A DNA stretch of 64,000 bases from Diploptera punctata (lineage: Eukaryota; Arthropoda; Insecta; Blattodea; Blaberidae). The stretch covers positions 666,001 through 730,000 of the forward strand of contig JASPKZ010004560.1 of the NCBI GenBank assembly GCA_030220185.1. The letters are read 5' to 3'. The notes beneath the pieces are model-generated. The model searched no databases. It saw nothing but the letters and a program-made list of their open reading frames with translations, and was not told where the DNA came from. The first letter of the stretch is position 1, and each line of letters opens with the position of its first letter. The translations under genes and the position numbers were made by a program. Positions 33,800 through 43,849 of the stretch are shown here, piece after piece.

Positions 33800-34805
33800 A
33801 GAGGAAACCCGATGATCAAGTGAACCATTTTTAATACCTGGGTTATGAAATCTCCTATTTTAAAAATAAAGATAAATTTAATTACATATGTGACACAATT
33901 GTGATATTATATGGATGCGAAACATGGACTCTTACTTTTAGGGAGGAAAGGATATTACGAGTATTTTAGAATAAAGTTCTTAGGAAAATTTTTGGACAAA
34001 GAGAGATGAACAGACATGTGAATGGAGAAGACTTCGTAACAGTGAATTGCATGGTCTTTATAGGAAGCCAGATATAATGTGAACAGTTAAGTCTCATAGA
34101 CTACGATGGGCAGGACATGTGGCACGAATGGGGAATGAAAGACGTCCATGGAAGCTTCTTGTAGGAAAACCAGAGGGAAAAGGCCTAGTTGGTAGACCAA
34201 TAATGAGGTGGGAGAATAACATTAACTATGATTTGAGGGAAATAGATTATACATGGGATGATTGGAAAACATTAGCACAGGATAGGGATGTATGGAGAGC
34301 TTTGTCCGCGCGGCCATGAACCTAAGGCTTCGATAATGCCAGTGAGTGTGTTAGTTATGTAACACATTTTAAGGGACTATTTAAAAATACAAGTAAGGGA
34401 ACAAAACTAAAATTTTATAAAATGTGGCAGTCCCCTTACTGTAGTATTGTAATGAATTTTGGGTTTTAACTAGAAGAGAAAAGAAGATTATAGAAGGAAG
34501 TGAAATGAGATTTCTGAGAAGTGTGGCTGGCTGCATAGGTCTAGATAAAAGAAGATGGGAAGATATTAGAAATGAGCTAAATATTTTTAAACTTTTAGTT
34601 AAATTAAATATATATATAAAAACTGGAAAGAACATTTTCAAAGAATGAAAGATGAACGCATACCAAAAATTATACTTTATTACAAACCAAAAGAGACAGG
34701 AATGTTGGTAGACCGAAAAAGAGATGGATTGAACTTTTTTAATAAGAATCTATGAGACCGGAACTAGTCACATGGGCTTAATCCGTGATTGTTGTTGTTG
34801 TTGTT
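33800..34805 (+). pseudogene. LINE-C relic split by LINE-A
   Basis: Left part (33808-33900) matches, and right part (34370-34805) continues, the uninterrupted minus-strand relative at 56240-56800. Right part reads KLKFYKMWQSPYCSI, EGSEMRFLRSVAGCIGLDKR, WKEHFQRMKDERIPKIILYY and VGRPKKRWIELF in shifting frames, then a TTG/GAT-rich tail at 34788-34820. Confidence 0.78.
33901..34355 (+). mobile_element. LINE-A insertion in LINE-C
   Basis: Begins with VILYGCETWTLTF and ends with KLLVGKPEGKGLVGRPIMRW, DRDVWRALSARP (shifted) and CAGTGAGTGTGTTAG. TATGTGACACAATT (33887-33900) and TATGTAACACATTT (34356-34369) are the probable, slightly decayed duplication. Confidence 0.8.
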
Positions 34806-34924
34806 GTTGATGATGATGATAGTTCATTTATTGCCAAAATAATAGAGTATAGCAATGCTACATAAAATATAAAAATATTCTAAATTTAATATTATATATA
34901 TTATATTATTATTTATTTCCTGTA

Positions 34925-35384
34925 ATTTCTAAATGCAACCTAGGGCAGCAGTAAAGTTCCTCCAGCGTACTCTGCTTTCAGCCGCCATTTCACTTGTTTC
35001 CAGCTTTTCCCGCTTTCCTTTGCTTCCTCCTCTACTGATCGCGTCCAAGTTTTCGTAGGTCGTTCCCTCTTTCTTACTCCTAGCGGATTCGAATCTAGTG
35101 CAGTCTTCTCGATGGCTCCATCTGGGTTTCTCATTGTGTACCCATCCAATTCCACTTTATTTGTTTTATTTGGTGACATATTGGAGTGTAGTTGGTTTTT
35201 TCTCCTCAGCTCTTCATTTGATATTATTTCCAGCCATCTTATATTTAAAATACGCCTCAGACATCTGTTTACAAAGGTCTGCAATGTTTTATTTGTTGCT
35301 TCCGTAACTTTCCATGTTTCGAAACCATAGAGGGGGAATGCTTTTACATTGGTGTTCAACAGAATATTACATATATATCTAACC
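34925..35384 (-). pseudogene. LINE-J C-terminal domain (RTE/BovB-like)
   Basis: Open for 148 codons on the minus strand: FPLYGFETWKVTEATNKT, LQTFVNRCLRRILNIRW, NPDGAIEKTALDSNPLGVRK and RPTKTWTRSVEEEAKESGKS. These are characteristic of the end of RTE/BovB-type proteins common in invertebrates. Apart from a decayed segment around HSNMSPNKTN it is well kept. RT is absent. Confidence 0.85.
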
Positions 35385-35716
35385 ATAGTAATTCTGTCCG
35401 AGGGCAGGTCTTTTACTGCAATGATAGCATTGTCATGCTATTGTTTGCAGCTTTACTAGGGAATTACAGGTGTGTTAGCTTCCCGTTGCTTTCCACACCG
35501 GTGAAGGATGTTGATGGTAATGATAAGGATAAGGATGATGATGATGATGCCCGGATGATTTTCGGGACCCGTTGGGCCCTAAGCTTTCTGACATTTGCCT
35601 TACAGGTGAGGAGAAACCCCGAAAAGAACCTCACACAGGAGCCTGTCCCGACCGGGAATCGAACCCGGGCCCGGTGAGTGAAAGGCAGCACGCTACCTTG
35701 AGACCACAGCAATGGA
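35385..35716 (-). repeat. SINE2 copy, full length
   Basis: Minus strand: TGTGGTCTCAAGGTAGCGTG head, CGGGTTCGATTCCCGGTCGG box, body and the 3' end GGACAGAATTACTATGG. The CAT/GAT-rich stretch in the middle is longer than in the 13583 copy. Confidence 0.9.
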
Positions 35717-35717
35717 C

Positions 35718-35764
<47 letters not shown>
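35718..35764. repeat. (AT)n microsatellite
   Basis: About 45 bases of AT at the 5' end of the SINE2 copy. Confidence 0.95.
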
Positions 35765-35766
<2 letters not shown>

Positions 35767-36540
35767 ATATATAGGATAAAATATTAGGTAGAGAAAATCT
35801 GAAGACGTCCGAATAAAAGTAAACAGATTTGGACAGCTTCATGGAACTATACAGGGGACATCAATCACATATCAAGATTACAAATCTGATGCACTTCTCT
35901 GCCAAAACAGTTAATAATGTACAACGATTAAACATTATTTTTTGCGACAGTGCGTTCTGTCGTACTTACAAGGGACGGCGATCATGATTTAAAGTTCAAT
36001 TTCCTAAGTTTCGGGGTTGCCAACCTAAATAACCATACTGTAATATTACAAATTACCTAACTAGGGCGGGTAGTAAAACCACTGCCTTTTATGTGTACTA
36101 CGTACAATGTATATACAAATATATATCCAAAAGGTAGTGTTAATATACATTATGCGCAACAAATCACTGCCTTTTAAATGGACTGAACTTTATTTGAAAC
36201 AATATAAAATAATAAATTTGTACTTGCCGCCATTTGATGCCTGCTGTAGTGTCAACTAAATAATTTTTGACATTTACCGTATATACATTGGACAGACTGC
36301 TAACATCAGTCAGTTGTCTATAATGAACGCAAATATTTCCAACAAACTAGTTATTATTTTACTATTAATTTGAAATCATCATCGTGCAAAAAATAATGTA
36401 CAACAGACGTTTGCGAAATGTTTTACAGAATCTCGGAAATTAAAAACCTCGCTATCGCTCCGGTTTTAATAATTTCCTCACTTCTGTAAAAACCACTCCC
36501 CAACCTCGCATTGTAATATACTATTTAATACCTGGTCCTT
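35767..36540. other. No recognisable feature
   Basis: AT-rich. ACTGCCTTTTA occurs twice (about 36081 and 36164) with similar surroundings, suggesting a small duplication. TAATGTACAAC recurs at 35913 and 36394. No coding signal. Confidence 0.4.
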
Positions 36541-36544
36541 TCTT

Positions 36545-36754
36545 CAATGTATAAAGACATAATATTAAAACTTTACAGTGTAATTGTATTAGCTTTGCTA
36601 CTACATGGAAGTGAATGCTGGACCTTTAAACCAGACCTATTAAGACAAGATTAATCATCCGAAATGAAATTTCTCGATTTTGTATCAGGTTTGAAATTAT
36701 TAAACCACAAAAGGAACATATCCATTAGAGAATAATTAAATTTAGAATCAATTA
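36545..36754 (+). pseudogene. LINE C-terminal fragment
   Basis: Reads IIKTLQ in one frame and LKLYSVIVLALLLHGSECW in another, then SEMKFLDFVSGLKLLNHKRN and ISIRE. It is the YGSE-W region of a LINE-C-like protein and ends where LINE-A begins. Confidence 0.68.
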
Positions 36755-37352
36755 CATCCAATAAAACGAAATATATGTTCACTCATATAAACATATTAAG
36801 TAATGGAAATGGACAGTTAAAGACAAATGAGGGAAAATTTGAAGAAGTGACTGAATTAAAATACCTAGGAACATTAATTACAAATATGAATGATATGCAC
36901 AAAGAAATTGAACATGGGCTCCTGAAAATGCCTGCTATTATGCATAACAGAGGCTCCTGTCGTCCCAACTCCTTTCAAAAAACATTAAACTGAAATATGT
37001 AAAACTGTTGTTACCAGAGTTATATTATATGGATGCGAAATATGGACTCTTATTTTAAGGGAGGACAAAATAATACGAATATTTTAGAATGATGTTGTTA
37101 CGAAACTTTGGACCGAAGAGAGATGAACAAGCAGGCGAATGGAGAGTGAGCTATGTGATTTTTATAGGAAACCAGATATTATAAGAACAGTTCAGTGTCG
37201 TAGGCTGTAATGGGCGGGATATGTGACACGAATGGTTAATGAAAAAGGGGCTTGGAAACTTCTTGTAGGAAAACTAGAGAATAACATCAACCATGTTTAG
37301 GGAAGTAGATTGGACTTATGCGCCATGGACCTACGGGTTCGATAGTGCCAAT
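36755..37352 (+). pseudogene. LINE-A fragment, thumb to 3' end
   Basis: ITSNKTKYMFTHINILSNGN, then KFEEVTELKYLGTLITNMND (open 36775-36990), and decayed CETWTL-, RRLRW- and GKLE-like parts to the terminal GTTCGATAGTGCCAATGAGA. It is followed directly by a TA run instead of TAAG. Relative to LINE-A, part of the C-terminal region is deleted near 37300. Confidence 0.8.
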
Positions 37353-37402
<50 letters not shown>

Positions 37403-37467
37403 GATATATATATATGTATGTGTGTGTGTATGTGTGTGTGTGTGTGTGTGTGTTTTGTGTGTGTGTG
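37353..37467. repeat. (TA)n-(TG)n compound microsatellite
   Basis: TA run to about 37413, then GTGTGTGTGTG to 37467 with short breaks. It lies between the LINE-A end and SINE5. Confidence 0.95.
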
Positions 37468-37480
37468 TCGGCTACATGAT

Positions 37481-37785
37481 ACAATCGGTTAGACGCATGC
37501 CTCTCACCGCTGGGGTCTTGAGATCAAGTCTCTGTCAGTGTATCTATGTGGGTTTCGTGCTGGAGCTGGGGAAGATTTTTCTCGGGGTTTTCCCCTTTTT
37601 CCCTTGTCACAAATTTCATTCTACCTCTCCTCCATACTCATCCCATCCATTTTTTTTCATTTCGTTCATCCGCCACTTTGACGGTACATCAGCCGTAGTC
37701 GGACGACTGGGATAGCGCAATTGATCTTTCAGGTGGCGATACTTGGGGCATCCCAGTCTGAATAAAGAACTGAAGAACTAAAGTT
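37481..37785 (+). repeat. SINE5 copy
   Basis: CAATCGGTTAGACGCATGCC as box A region, GGGGTCTTGAGATCAAGTCT as degenerate box B, GTGGGTTTCGTGCTGGAGCT, TTTTTCTCGGGGTTTTCCC and a 3' part ending CATCCCAGTCTGAATAAAG. Counterpart of 5995-6300. Confidence 0.8.
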
Positions 37786-38221
37786 ACCACGGAAGATGAA
37801 TGTGGTGGGAAGAGGTCAAGACGACGAGAAATACATGTAAAAATCGGATAGAAGTCATTGCAGGAGCACGAGGAAAAACAAAGCTCTATATATTGATGGA
37901 AAGAGATGGAATGAATTTGTGGATGCTGTAATGCAGGCATCGGCAGTCATTTACTCAATGAGGCCTCGCGAGTATGACGTTGCAAGTGCATCCCCCTCCC
38001 TCCAATACACCTGCACCGCATACTGAACGATCAGGGGCGAACTGTCATCGTATTTACTTAGAAACCTAAATTAATCGATTCAAGCAGCCTATGTGTATTG
38101 GTCTAGCAAGGGTTCTATGTAATGGAGCTTAGATACGAGTCTTGTACTTCCTAGATGAGCGCTCAGCCTGTAAGCATGTAGGATCTCACCCCCACTAATG
38201 AGAATGAAAGTACAGTCAGTG
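37786..38221. other. No recognisable feature
   Basis: Mixed composition; no RT, transposase or exon-like pattern found. Confidence 0.4.
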
Positions 38222-38842
38222 CTAAATATGACCGCCGTTATGGCCATATTTACGAACACTTCAGTAATCTCACATGGTTCCGTCTTACTGACAGACGTAA
38301 ATTGCACTCTCTTTCGCTTCTTTTCAAGCTTCTGAATTCCTAGACTCCTAGTTATCTGGCGTTCAGATTTGAGAAGTTATCTTCGTACAACAATATTGAC
38401 ACTAGGTCACAAGATAACGGTCTGCTAACAATTCCTCTTCATAGCACTTCCTCTTATTATAATTCCTTCACAGTAGCCTCTGCCCGATCCTGGAGTTTCC
38501 TTCCTCAATATATCAGGGGCTACCGCACACTTGGCACTTTTAAGTCACGCTTATACAGTTATCTGTTGCCTAATACTCATGTTTTATCTGTTTATTTAAA
38601 TTCACACTATGTCATTAATAATTTGTTCTCGTTTTTTATATATCTTCTACATATTATATTTAATTTGTTAAATCTAGAGTAAATAAAAATACATTATAAA
38701 TAATAATTGTATTGTATTTATAACATGTAATCGTTTATGCTTATTATAATTTAGATGTAAGACTATTTTTTTTGTACTTTTAAAACCTGGTTGAGTGGCA
38801 GACAAGGCCTTAAGACCTTAACTCTGCCAGGTAAAATAAAGC

Positions 38843-38884
<42 letters not shown>
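38222..38884 (+). pseudogene. LINE-B C-terminus and 3' end
   Basis: Codes for GHIYEHFSNLTWFRLTDRRK, LHSLSLLFKLLNS and a stop, then LAFRFEKLSSYNNIDTRSQD, NGLLTIPLHSTSSYYNSFTV and YRTLGTFKSRLYSYLLPN, the same end as the LINE-B at 58213. It is followed by the shared untranslated region GGTTGAGTGGCAGACAAGGC and CTGCCAGGTAAAATAAAGCT and an (ATT)n tail (38845-38884). Confidence 0.88.
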
Positions 38885-38887
<3 letters not shown>

Positions 38888-38948
38888 TAAAATATTTTAA
38901 AATCTTGCAAAAAAATCGAATAATATACAGCTATCTGTATACGTGGTT

Positions 38949-39290
38949 CGGCCGCGCTGGACTAGTGGTTATGCTCCTTACCTCTGGTTCGACGGTCGCG
39001 GGTTCAAACCCGGCCGCGGTCGATGGATTTTTTAGAACAGAAAAATCCAAGAAGCAAGTCCTCCGGGAGGGACTTTAAGCCATGGGTGCCGAGTCTGAAG
39101 ATTTTCAGGCTCGTAAAAGATCCTCAATCCTGAATAAAGAGGCATCTAAGCAAAATTTACCGACATCAACGTCCTAGCAATACCTTAGTTGCTTGTTAGA
39201 TGTCTCATTGGGTCGGTGTGTTGACCGCTTGCTTTCCATGATATCTATAAGCAAATAAGATAACTAAAAATTAACTTTGTTCTGTAACTC
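38949..39290 (+). repeat. SINE1 copy
   Basis: GCTGGACTAGTGGTTATGCT head, GGTCGCGGGTTCAAACCCGG box, body, ATACCTTAGTTGCTTGTTAG and GATGTCTCATTGGG near the 3' end. Same subtype as 4418 and 21300. Confidence 0.9.
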
Positions 39291-39429
39291 CTTACAAAAC
39301 AGAAGCTATGGGTCAACAATGGGCTACGCCGCCGTAGAGAGATATATAGATATTTTATACGTAGACGAAGTGCATATACAATGAATATGTTTTATATCAG
39401 TCTGTCAAAGTTTTAAATAACCACTATCA

Positions 39430-39850
39430 ACACCTGACGTGTCATATTCAAATTCATGTTGCTTCCTCATCGCTGTTTTTCTTGGCAATTATAACCTTCT
39501 CAATTCTTTCTTCCGTGATTCCATCTTACACACAGTGCTTCGTTCGTTGTCTTCCACTTTATTATATACAATTTCCTATTCCTTTTTATCAATTTGTTCA
39601 AATCTTTACCGACACTGCATTTCAATGTGTATCATTTTAAAAGAAACATTTTTACTATCAACCCACTGGTTTACATCTTCCCAAATTAATCCAATGGGAT
39701 TTCAATCGGGATGGTCAGATGGAAGTCTCAAAACTGCATGGTTATTTTCGGCTAAAATTGTGTCAATTACATAGGATTGGTGTATTAGTTTATTTGTTAA
39801 GATTAAATCATGTAAAGGTGTTTACTATTTTTCATGAAAATGAATATTAC
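39430..39850 (-). pseudogene. DDE transposase C-terminal relic
   Basis: Minus strand: VIDTILAENNHAVLRLPSDH, PD-stop-NPIGLIWEDVNQW and VDSKNVSFKM. The pattern ENGH-x-VLRLPPYHC-x-LNPIE-x-xW (DDE_3-like, IS630/Tc1 superfamily) is common in insect repeat proteins. The conserved E of NPIE is G here and a stop interrupts DLNP, so it is dead. The catalytic first and second Asp regions are not visible. No inverted repeats found. Confidence 0.6.
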
Positions 39851-39904
39851 ATTTAATTAACCACACTTGCATATCTTGTTAAGCAATTCGTTGCTCGGGC
39901 TTAA

Positions 39905-40625
39905 TATATCATCATCATAGTACATTCACGAATTTAGGCCATTTGTTGACCTGTTTCGGCCTCAAGAGAAACACCATCCAAAAGTCTTTTGAGTAGACGT
40001 CCTGGCCTTTTTCTTTCTGCAGGTTGATAGCTTAACATTTGTTTGGGTATCTGTGATCTTCCACTCGATGAACATGTTGCATTTATCTCGACTTATAATC
40101 AGAAATACTGTTTTCTAAAGGTTCCATGCGTAATTCTTCTAAGATATCTTCATTTTTTGTGATCTAGTAGTGTGTATCCTGCAGTCCTCCGAAGGTATCT
40201 CATTTCAGCAGATCTAAATCTCTATATATCGTTATGTTTGAATGTCCATACTTCGCTACCATACAAAAGAGTTGGAAGAGCCAGTGTTTTATACACTCTT
40301 AATATTGAATGTTTTTGACTAACTGTGGCTTGAAGATAGAATTTATTAACCCTAAAATCCTTAAAATTTTTATATTTTTGCATTTACATTCTTTTCTTCT
40401 TCATATGAGATATTGCAACCTAGATATGTGAAATGATTCACCTGCTCCAAAATTTTATTTTCGAGTATAATTTTACTACTGACAGGATCTACACATTGAA
40501 TTGCCATAATGTTTGTTTTCACTGTTGATATTTTCGATCCATATTCTTATGTAATTTTGTTAAGATCATGTAGCCCTTCCTGCAGATTATCTTCTGAATT
40601 TGTAATTATTATTTGGTCGTCTGCA
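39905..40625 (-). pseudogene. LINE-C RT palm and C-terminal relic
   Basis: Minus strand from 40625: ADDQIIITNSEDNLQEGLHD (catalytic box; the first residue of the ADD motif is preceded by V rather than F), YGSKISTVKTNIMAI, DPVSSKIILENKILEQVNHF, TYLGCNISYEEE, LYGSEVWTFKHNDI, RSAEMRYLRRTAGY and a PGRLLKRLLDGVS-like end. Tail GATGATGATAT at the left. Several frame changes. Confidence 0.78.
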
Positions 40626-42629
40626 AACTGTGCCGTGATGACGTTAATCTTACTGCCGTGACTTTCGTATTAGCCTCTGTGATGGTGATATTGTGTTCGG
40701 TGCTCTTTTCTATCCTTTTACCACCTCTCCTATTTCCCCTCCTTGACGTCATCGGCGCGAGTTGTGATGCACCGAGACCGATGAGTGCGACGAGAAGTCT
40801 TGTCTTATTAACAGCCGTAATCTAAGTTTGGTTCCGGCAAGGTCGGCGGGGATCCAAGTGCGATCCCTGGCCAAGAACTGTTCGATTTTGAGTTTTCTAG
40901 AAGAGAAAAGCAGTTAGAAGAAAACTATTTTGTTTGGATGACTGAGGACTTTAAGTATGAGTGCATGTAATATTTTTTTCTTGTTAAGTAATGTCGACGA
41001 TTGTTTATATTATTTTCTATTATATTATGTTTATATTTTATTATTTAATCACGACAGCTAATTATATTGTTTATTTTCTTGACCGTGTTAATTATATCAA
41101 TATTAGTTAAAGCTTTCTTGTATTTTTGTTACAACTTGCTTAATTATGTCAATGAGTACTTGAACCTGAGTTTTGCGTTCTGTAGAGCATTTTCCCATTC
41201 CTCTCATGATCAAAGTAAATTATATCAATAGTAAAGTTAAAGATATTAGTAATAGTTTGAAATATCTATGTTGAGCAATACACAAGTGGTTATCTACCAG
41301 AATTATGAGTCTTGTCTGTATTTCGGGCCCGGCTACAGACTCTGCTTAAAAGCTTATGTGTTACAAGCTAGATTGGAATTTAAAGACAGGCTCAGTATTA
41401 GAGAGACAACTATAAGAAGTTTCGAAATTAAAACTAGTAAAATTCTCCGCGGCATATAAAATGGTAATAGTTTGCAAGTTATTAAAATTGACACTAGTAA
41501 ATTTATCCCAATCTAACGTGCAACACAATAAGGTGTTTAATTTTGTATTTTCTGATATTCTTATTCCAAATTTATATTTCTTGTTCCATCAGCAAGAATA
41601 TATTCGTGTGTTAACTACGATACATAATGTAAAATCAACACGTCTGCTTCTCGTTATAATTTACTATCGACTAAACTCAACGTTTTTGTAAGTGTAAATG
41701 TTTTGTTTACACACGAAGCTGGCAGGGAATGTACAACTCTTTAGTCTCGGTAGGTTCTCCACTGCATTGTCTAACAAGGGCATTCGTGGGGATCTGTACT
41801 ACTCACTGTTGTACTCGTATAGTCTGTCCAGCCTATGAAACACACTTGAGGAAAACAAATGGACGGGAAATCCCCGAAACATATGACTGCTGCAGTTACT
41901 GTGATTCGTTCATCGCCAAAGTACCGTTCAGCGGAAGCGAAAAAATAGATCACGTATTCGATGACTCAACTACACTTCTACTAGCGCTTGATTTTTCAGT
42001 TATAATGATGTAACCTATAGCTCTTCTTCTGTATTCACTAACATTATTCAATATTTTAAACTTTTTCAGACAATTTTTATTACATTATTAGACAATTCTG
42101 AAGTATTTACTTAAATACGCAAATCATAATATTATGACACTGTTAGACAATATTGTGATGCTAACTGCTATTTTCTCAACAGAGTATATTACTTAGTCTA
42201 TGATTTTTCTATCGCTGGTTGGATCAGCGTTAGGGAGTGATAAGTAAGGGTACACCCAATTTTAATAAACGTTTGGTAATTGTAATATTATTAGTATATT
42301 TTTTAACATAGACCCGAGGATTTATTGCAAATATTGGTCATTTAAATTTCATAGCGACGGATAGTAATCGAGGATGATAATAGATTTGTGGGTTATCGCT
42401 GGCTCTATAAACTCTGGCGCATGCGCACTGTTGTTCTATAAATATTTCACGCTAATTTAAGTGCAGTTTTTTGTATTCGATTATTATAAATACGTATTTG
42501 AAGCTATTTATGTTAACTATAGTTGATCAGAATACAATATATACCTACATGTTTCTACGAAGGTCGGAGAGTAACTAAAAATTCGCATTAGTTTGACACT
42601 CATTGGTTCTAAAGAGGACGTTGAATGTC
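40626..42629. other. No recognisable feature (2 kb)
   Basis: 40640-40870 is GC-richer and holds a hydrophobic 70-codon frame. 41729-42013 holds a 94-codon frame with several cysteines. Neither has family resemblance I can name or convincing splice borders. The rest is AT-rich. The largest block in the window that I cannot explain. Confidence 0.35.
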
Positions 42630-43020
42630 AGTTACAAATATGGCGGTTGCCGTATAGTTTATGGTAACTTAACTCGGTGATAAAATGTGTGATCAAAATT
42701 ATAAAAAATAATCCTAAAGGGAAATTGTTAAAGAGCTGTGAAAAACAGATGGTGTTGAATGTACTTTGTAAGTTATGGAGCATAATCTGTAGTTCCCTGT
42801 AATGAACGATAGAGTTAAATTAACTGCAGAATATGCTGATATGTTGGTGAGTAGTATTGTACATGTTCGCAGGGAATTAACAGAAACTGGTGAAATCAAA
42901 ACGCCCAATAGGACAAAAAAAGCCTAAACCTATTTTATGAATAGTGGACGATTTTGTGAAGTGTGCAGTTCGTTATAAGGTGCACAGGTTTTACTGTAAA
43001 TACAGTTATTTTAATTTAAA
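42630..43020 (+). pseudogene. Transposase N-terminal relic
   Basis: Pieces in different frames: IIKNNPKGKLLKSCEKQMVL, VRRELTETGEIKTPNRTKKA and VDDFVKCAVRYKVHRFY. In related insect elements a VLNVY region, a V-x-RIR/VRRE-x-x-TG-x-x-x-TP-x-K motif and a DDF-K-x-x-V-R-x-x-VH-x-FY segment precede a DDE_3 catalytic domain like that at 39430-39850. Here it is truncated right after VHRFY. Confidence 0.5.
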
Positions 43021-43089
43021 CGTTTGATTTGAATTATTAATTTGTTTACTATTAACAATTATAATTTTATTTGAAGAGAAAAATTATAC

Positions 43090-43163
43090 GCTCAGACCGG
43101 GACTTGAACCCGGGACCCTTGGTTCTCTAGACCAAGTGCTCTACCAACTGAGCTACCTGAGCA
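43090..43163 (-). tRNA. tRNA-like cloverleaf (SINE/repeat head)
   Basis: The minus strand folds as a tRNA: acceptor GCTCAGG/TCTGAGC with one G-U pair, D arm GCTC/GAGC, anticodon stem TTGGT/ACCAA with loop CTAGAGA, short variable loop, and T arm CCGGG/CCCGG around TTCAAGT. The anticodon would be AGA, but a serine tRNA should have a long variable arm, and the flanks are repetitive. It is therefore most likely a tRNA-derived repeat rather than a functional gene. Confidence 0.55.
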
Positions 43164-43409
43164 AGTACCGATCTAAACGCAAATCTTTCTCTATATACAT
43201 TGTAATTCCCGTCCACCACATGCTATGAAGCCATGCTTCTATCTTGCAAATGGCGGCTCCTTTATTAAGAAGACATATTTGGGAATTATACATTACAGCC
43301 AGTACGGCTTTTTCCATGTTATTATTATTGATTTCGTACATCTCAATGATGGATAAATCATATATTTGGGAATTATACATTACAGCCAATACGGCTTTTT
43401 CCATGTTAT

Positions 43410-43490
43410 TATTATTGATTTCGTACATCTCAATCATGGATAAATCATTATGATTTATCCATCATTGAGATGTACGAAATCAATAATATA
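43410..43490. repeat. Near-perfect palindrome
   Basis: ATTATTGATTTCGTACATCT at about 43408 is followed, after CAATCATGGATAAATCAT, by its inverse ending TACGAAATCAATAAT. Arms are about 36 bp with a loop of about 5 bases and one mismatch. Confidence 0.88.
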
Positions 43491-43500
43491 TTATAATTTA

Positions 43501-43849
43501 ACTCGTTTTCGACGTACAATTGTGTGTATTAATACAACCTGCAACATTACATATTAAAACGATTGTTGTTACATTAATTTATCGGCATGTAATAAATATG
43601 TGACTTTGGTAACATGTACTTTTACATGTGCTGCGCTGAGCAAACTTTCGGAAGTTAAATGTCAAAGTGTGTTTCTTACACTGGGCACAAAATAGCAAGT
43701 CCGCCGTTGACGCTATCCATTTTCACATTACGCCATGTGCATTGCAGGTTGCATTATGCGACGTCATCGTGAGGCCACAATGTGTACATGATTGCCGATG
43801 CCTGCTGTAATAGCAAAGTATCTAGACGGCATAATTACTGAAAACAACG
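43501..43849. other. No recognisable feature
   Basis: Mixed composition; no repeat match or coding signal seen. Confidence 0.45.

Larger units (their letters stand above)
43065..43500 (-). repeat. tRNA-carrying repeat, copy 2, with tandem and inverted duplication
   Basis: The minus strand begins with body sequence, including GTAATGTATAATTCCCAAAT, GCCGCCATTTGCAAGATAG and GGGAATTACAATGTATA (shared with 7626-7787). It ends with the tRNA-like unit and TTTTTCTCTTCAAATAAAAT. A segment of about 80 bases (43275-43355) is duplicated at 43363-43443, and the end is then repeated inverted. The apparent 94-codon protein with two MYEINNNNMEKAVLAV blocks is a by-product. Confidence 0.75.

Noticed and set aside
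40613..40825. Hydrophobic 70-codon frame as another channel exon
   Set aside because: It starts in LINE-C antisense sequence, has no consensus splice pair, and its residues do not resemble the claudin-type helices.
43090..43163. Functional tRNA gene with anticodon AGA
   Set aside because: Flanks are repeated at 7515-8020 and the variable arm is too short for tRNA-Ser; kept only as a tRNA-like repeat head.
43153..43437. 94-codon frame with two identical blocks, a possible repeat protein
   Set aside because: The frame covers a duplicated non-coding repeat and part of the tRNA-like unit; nothing suggests translation.
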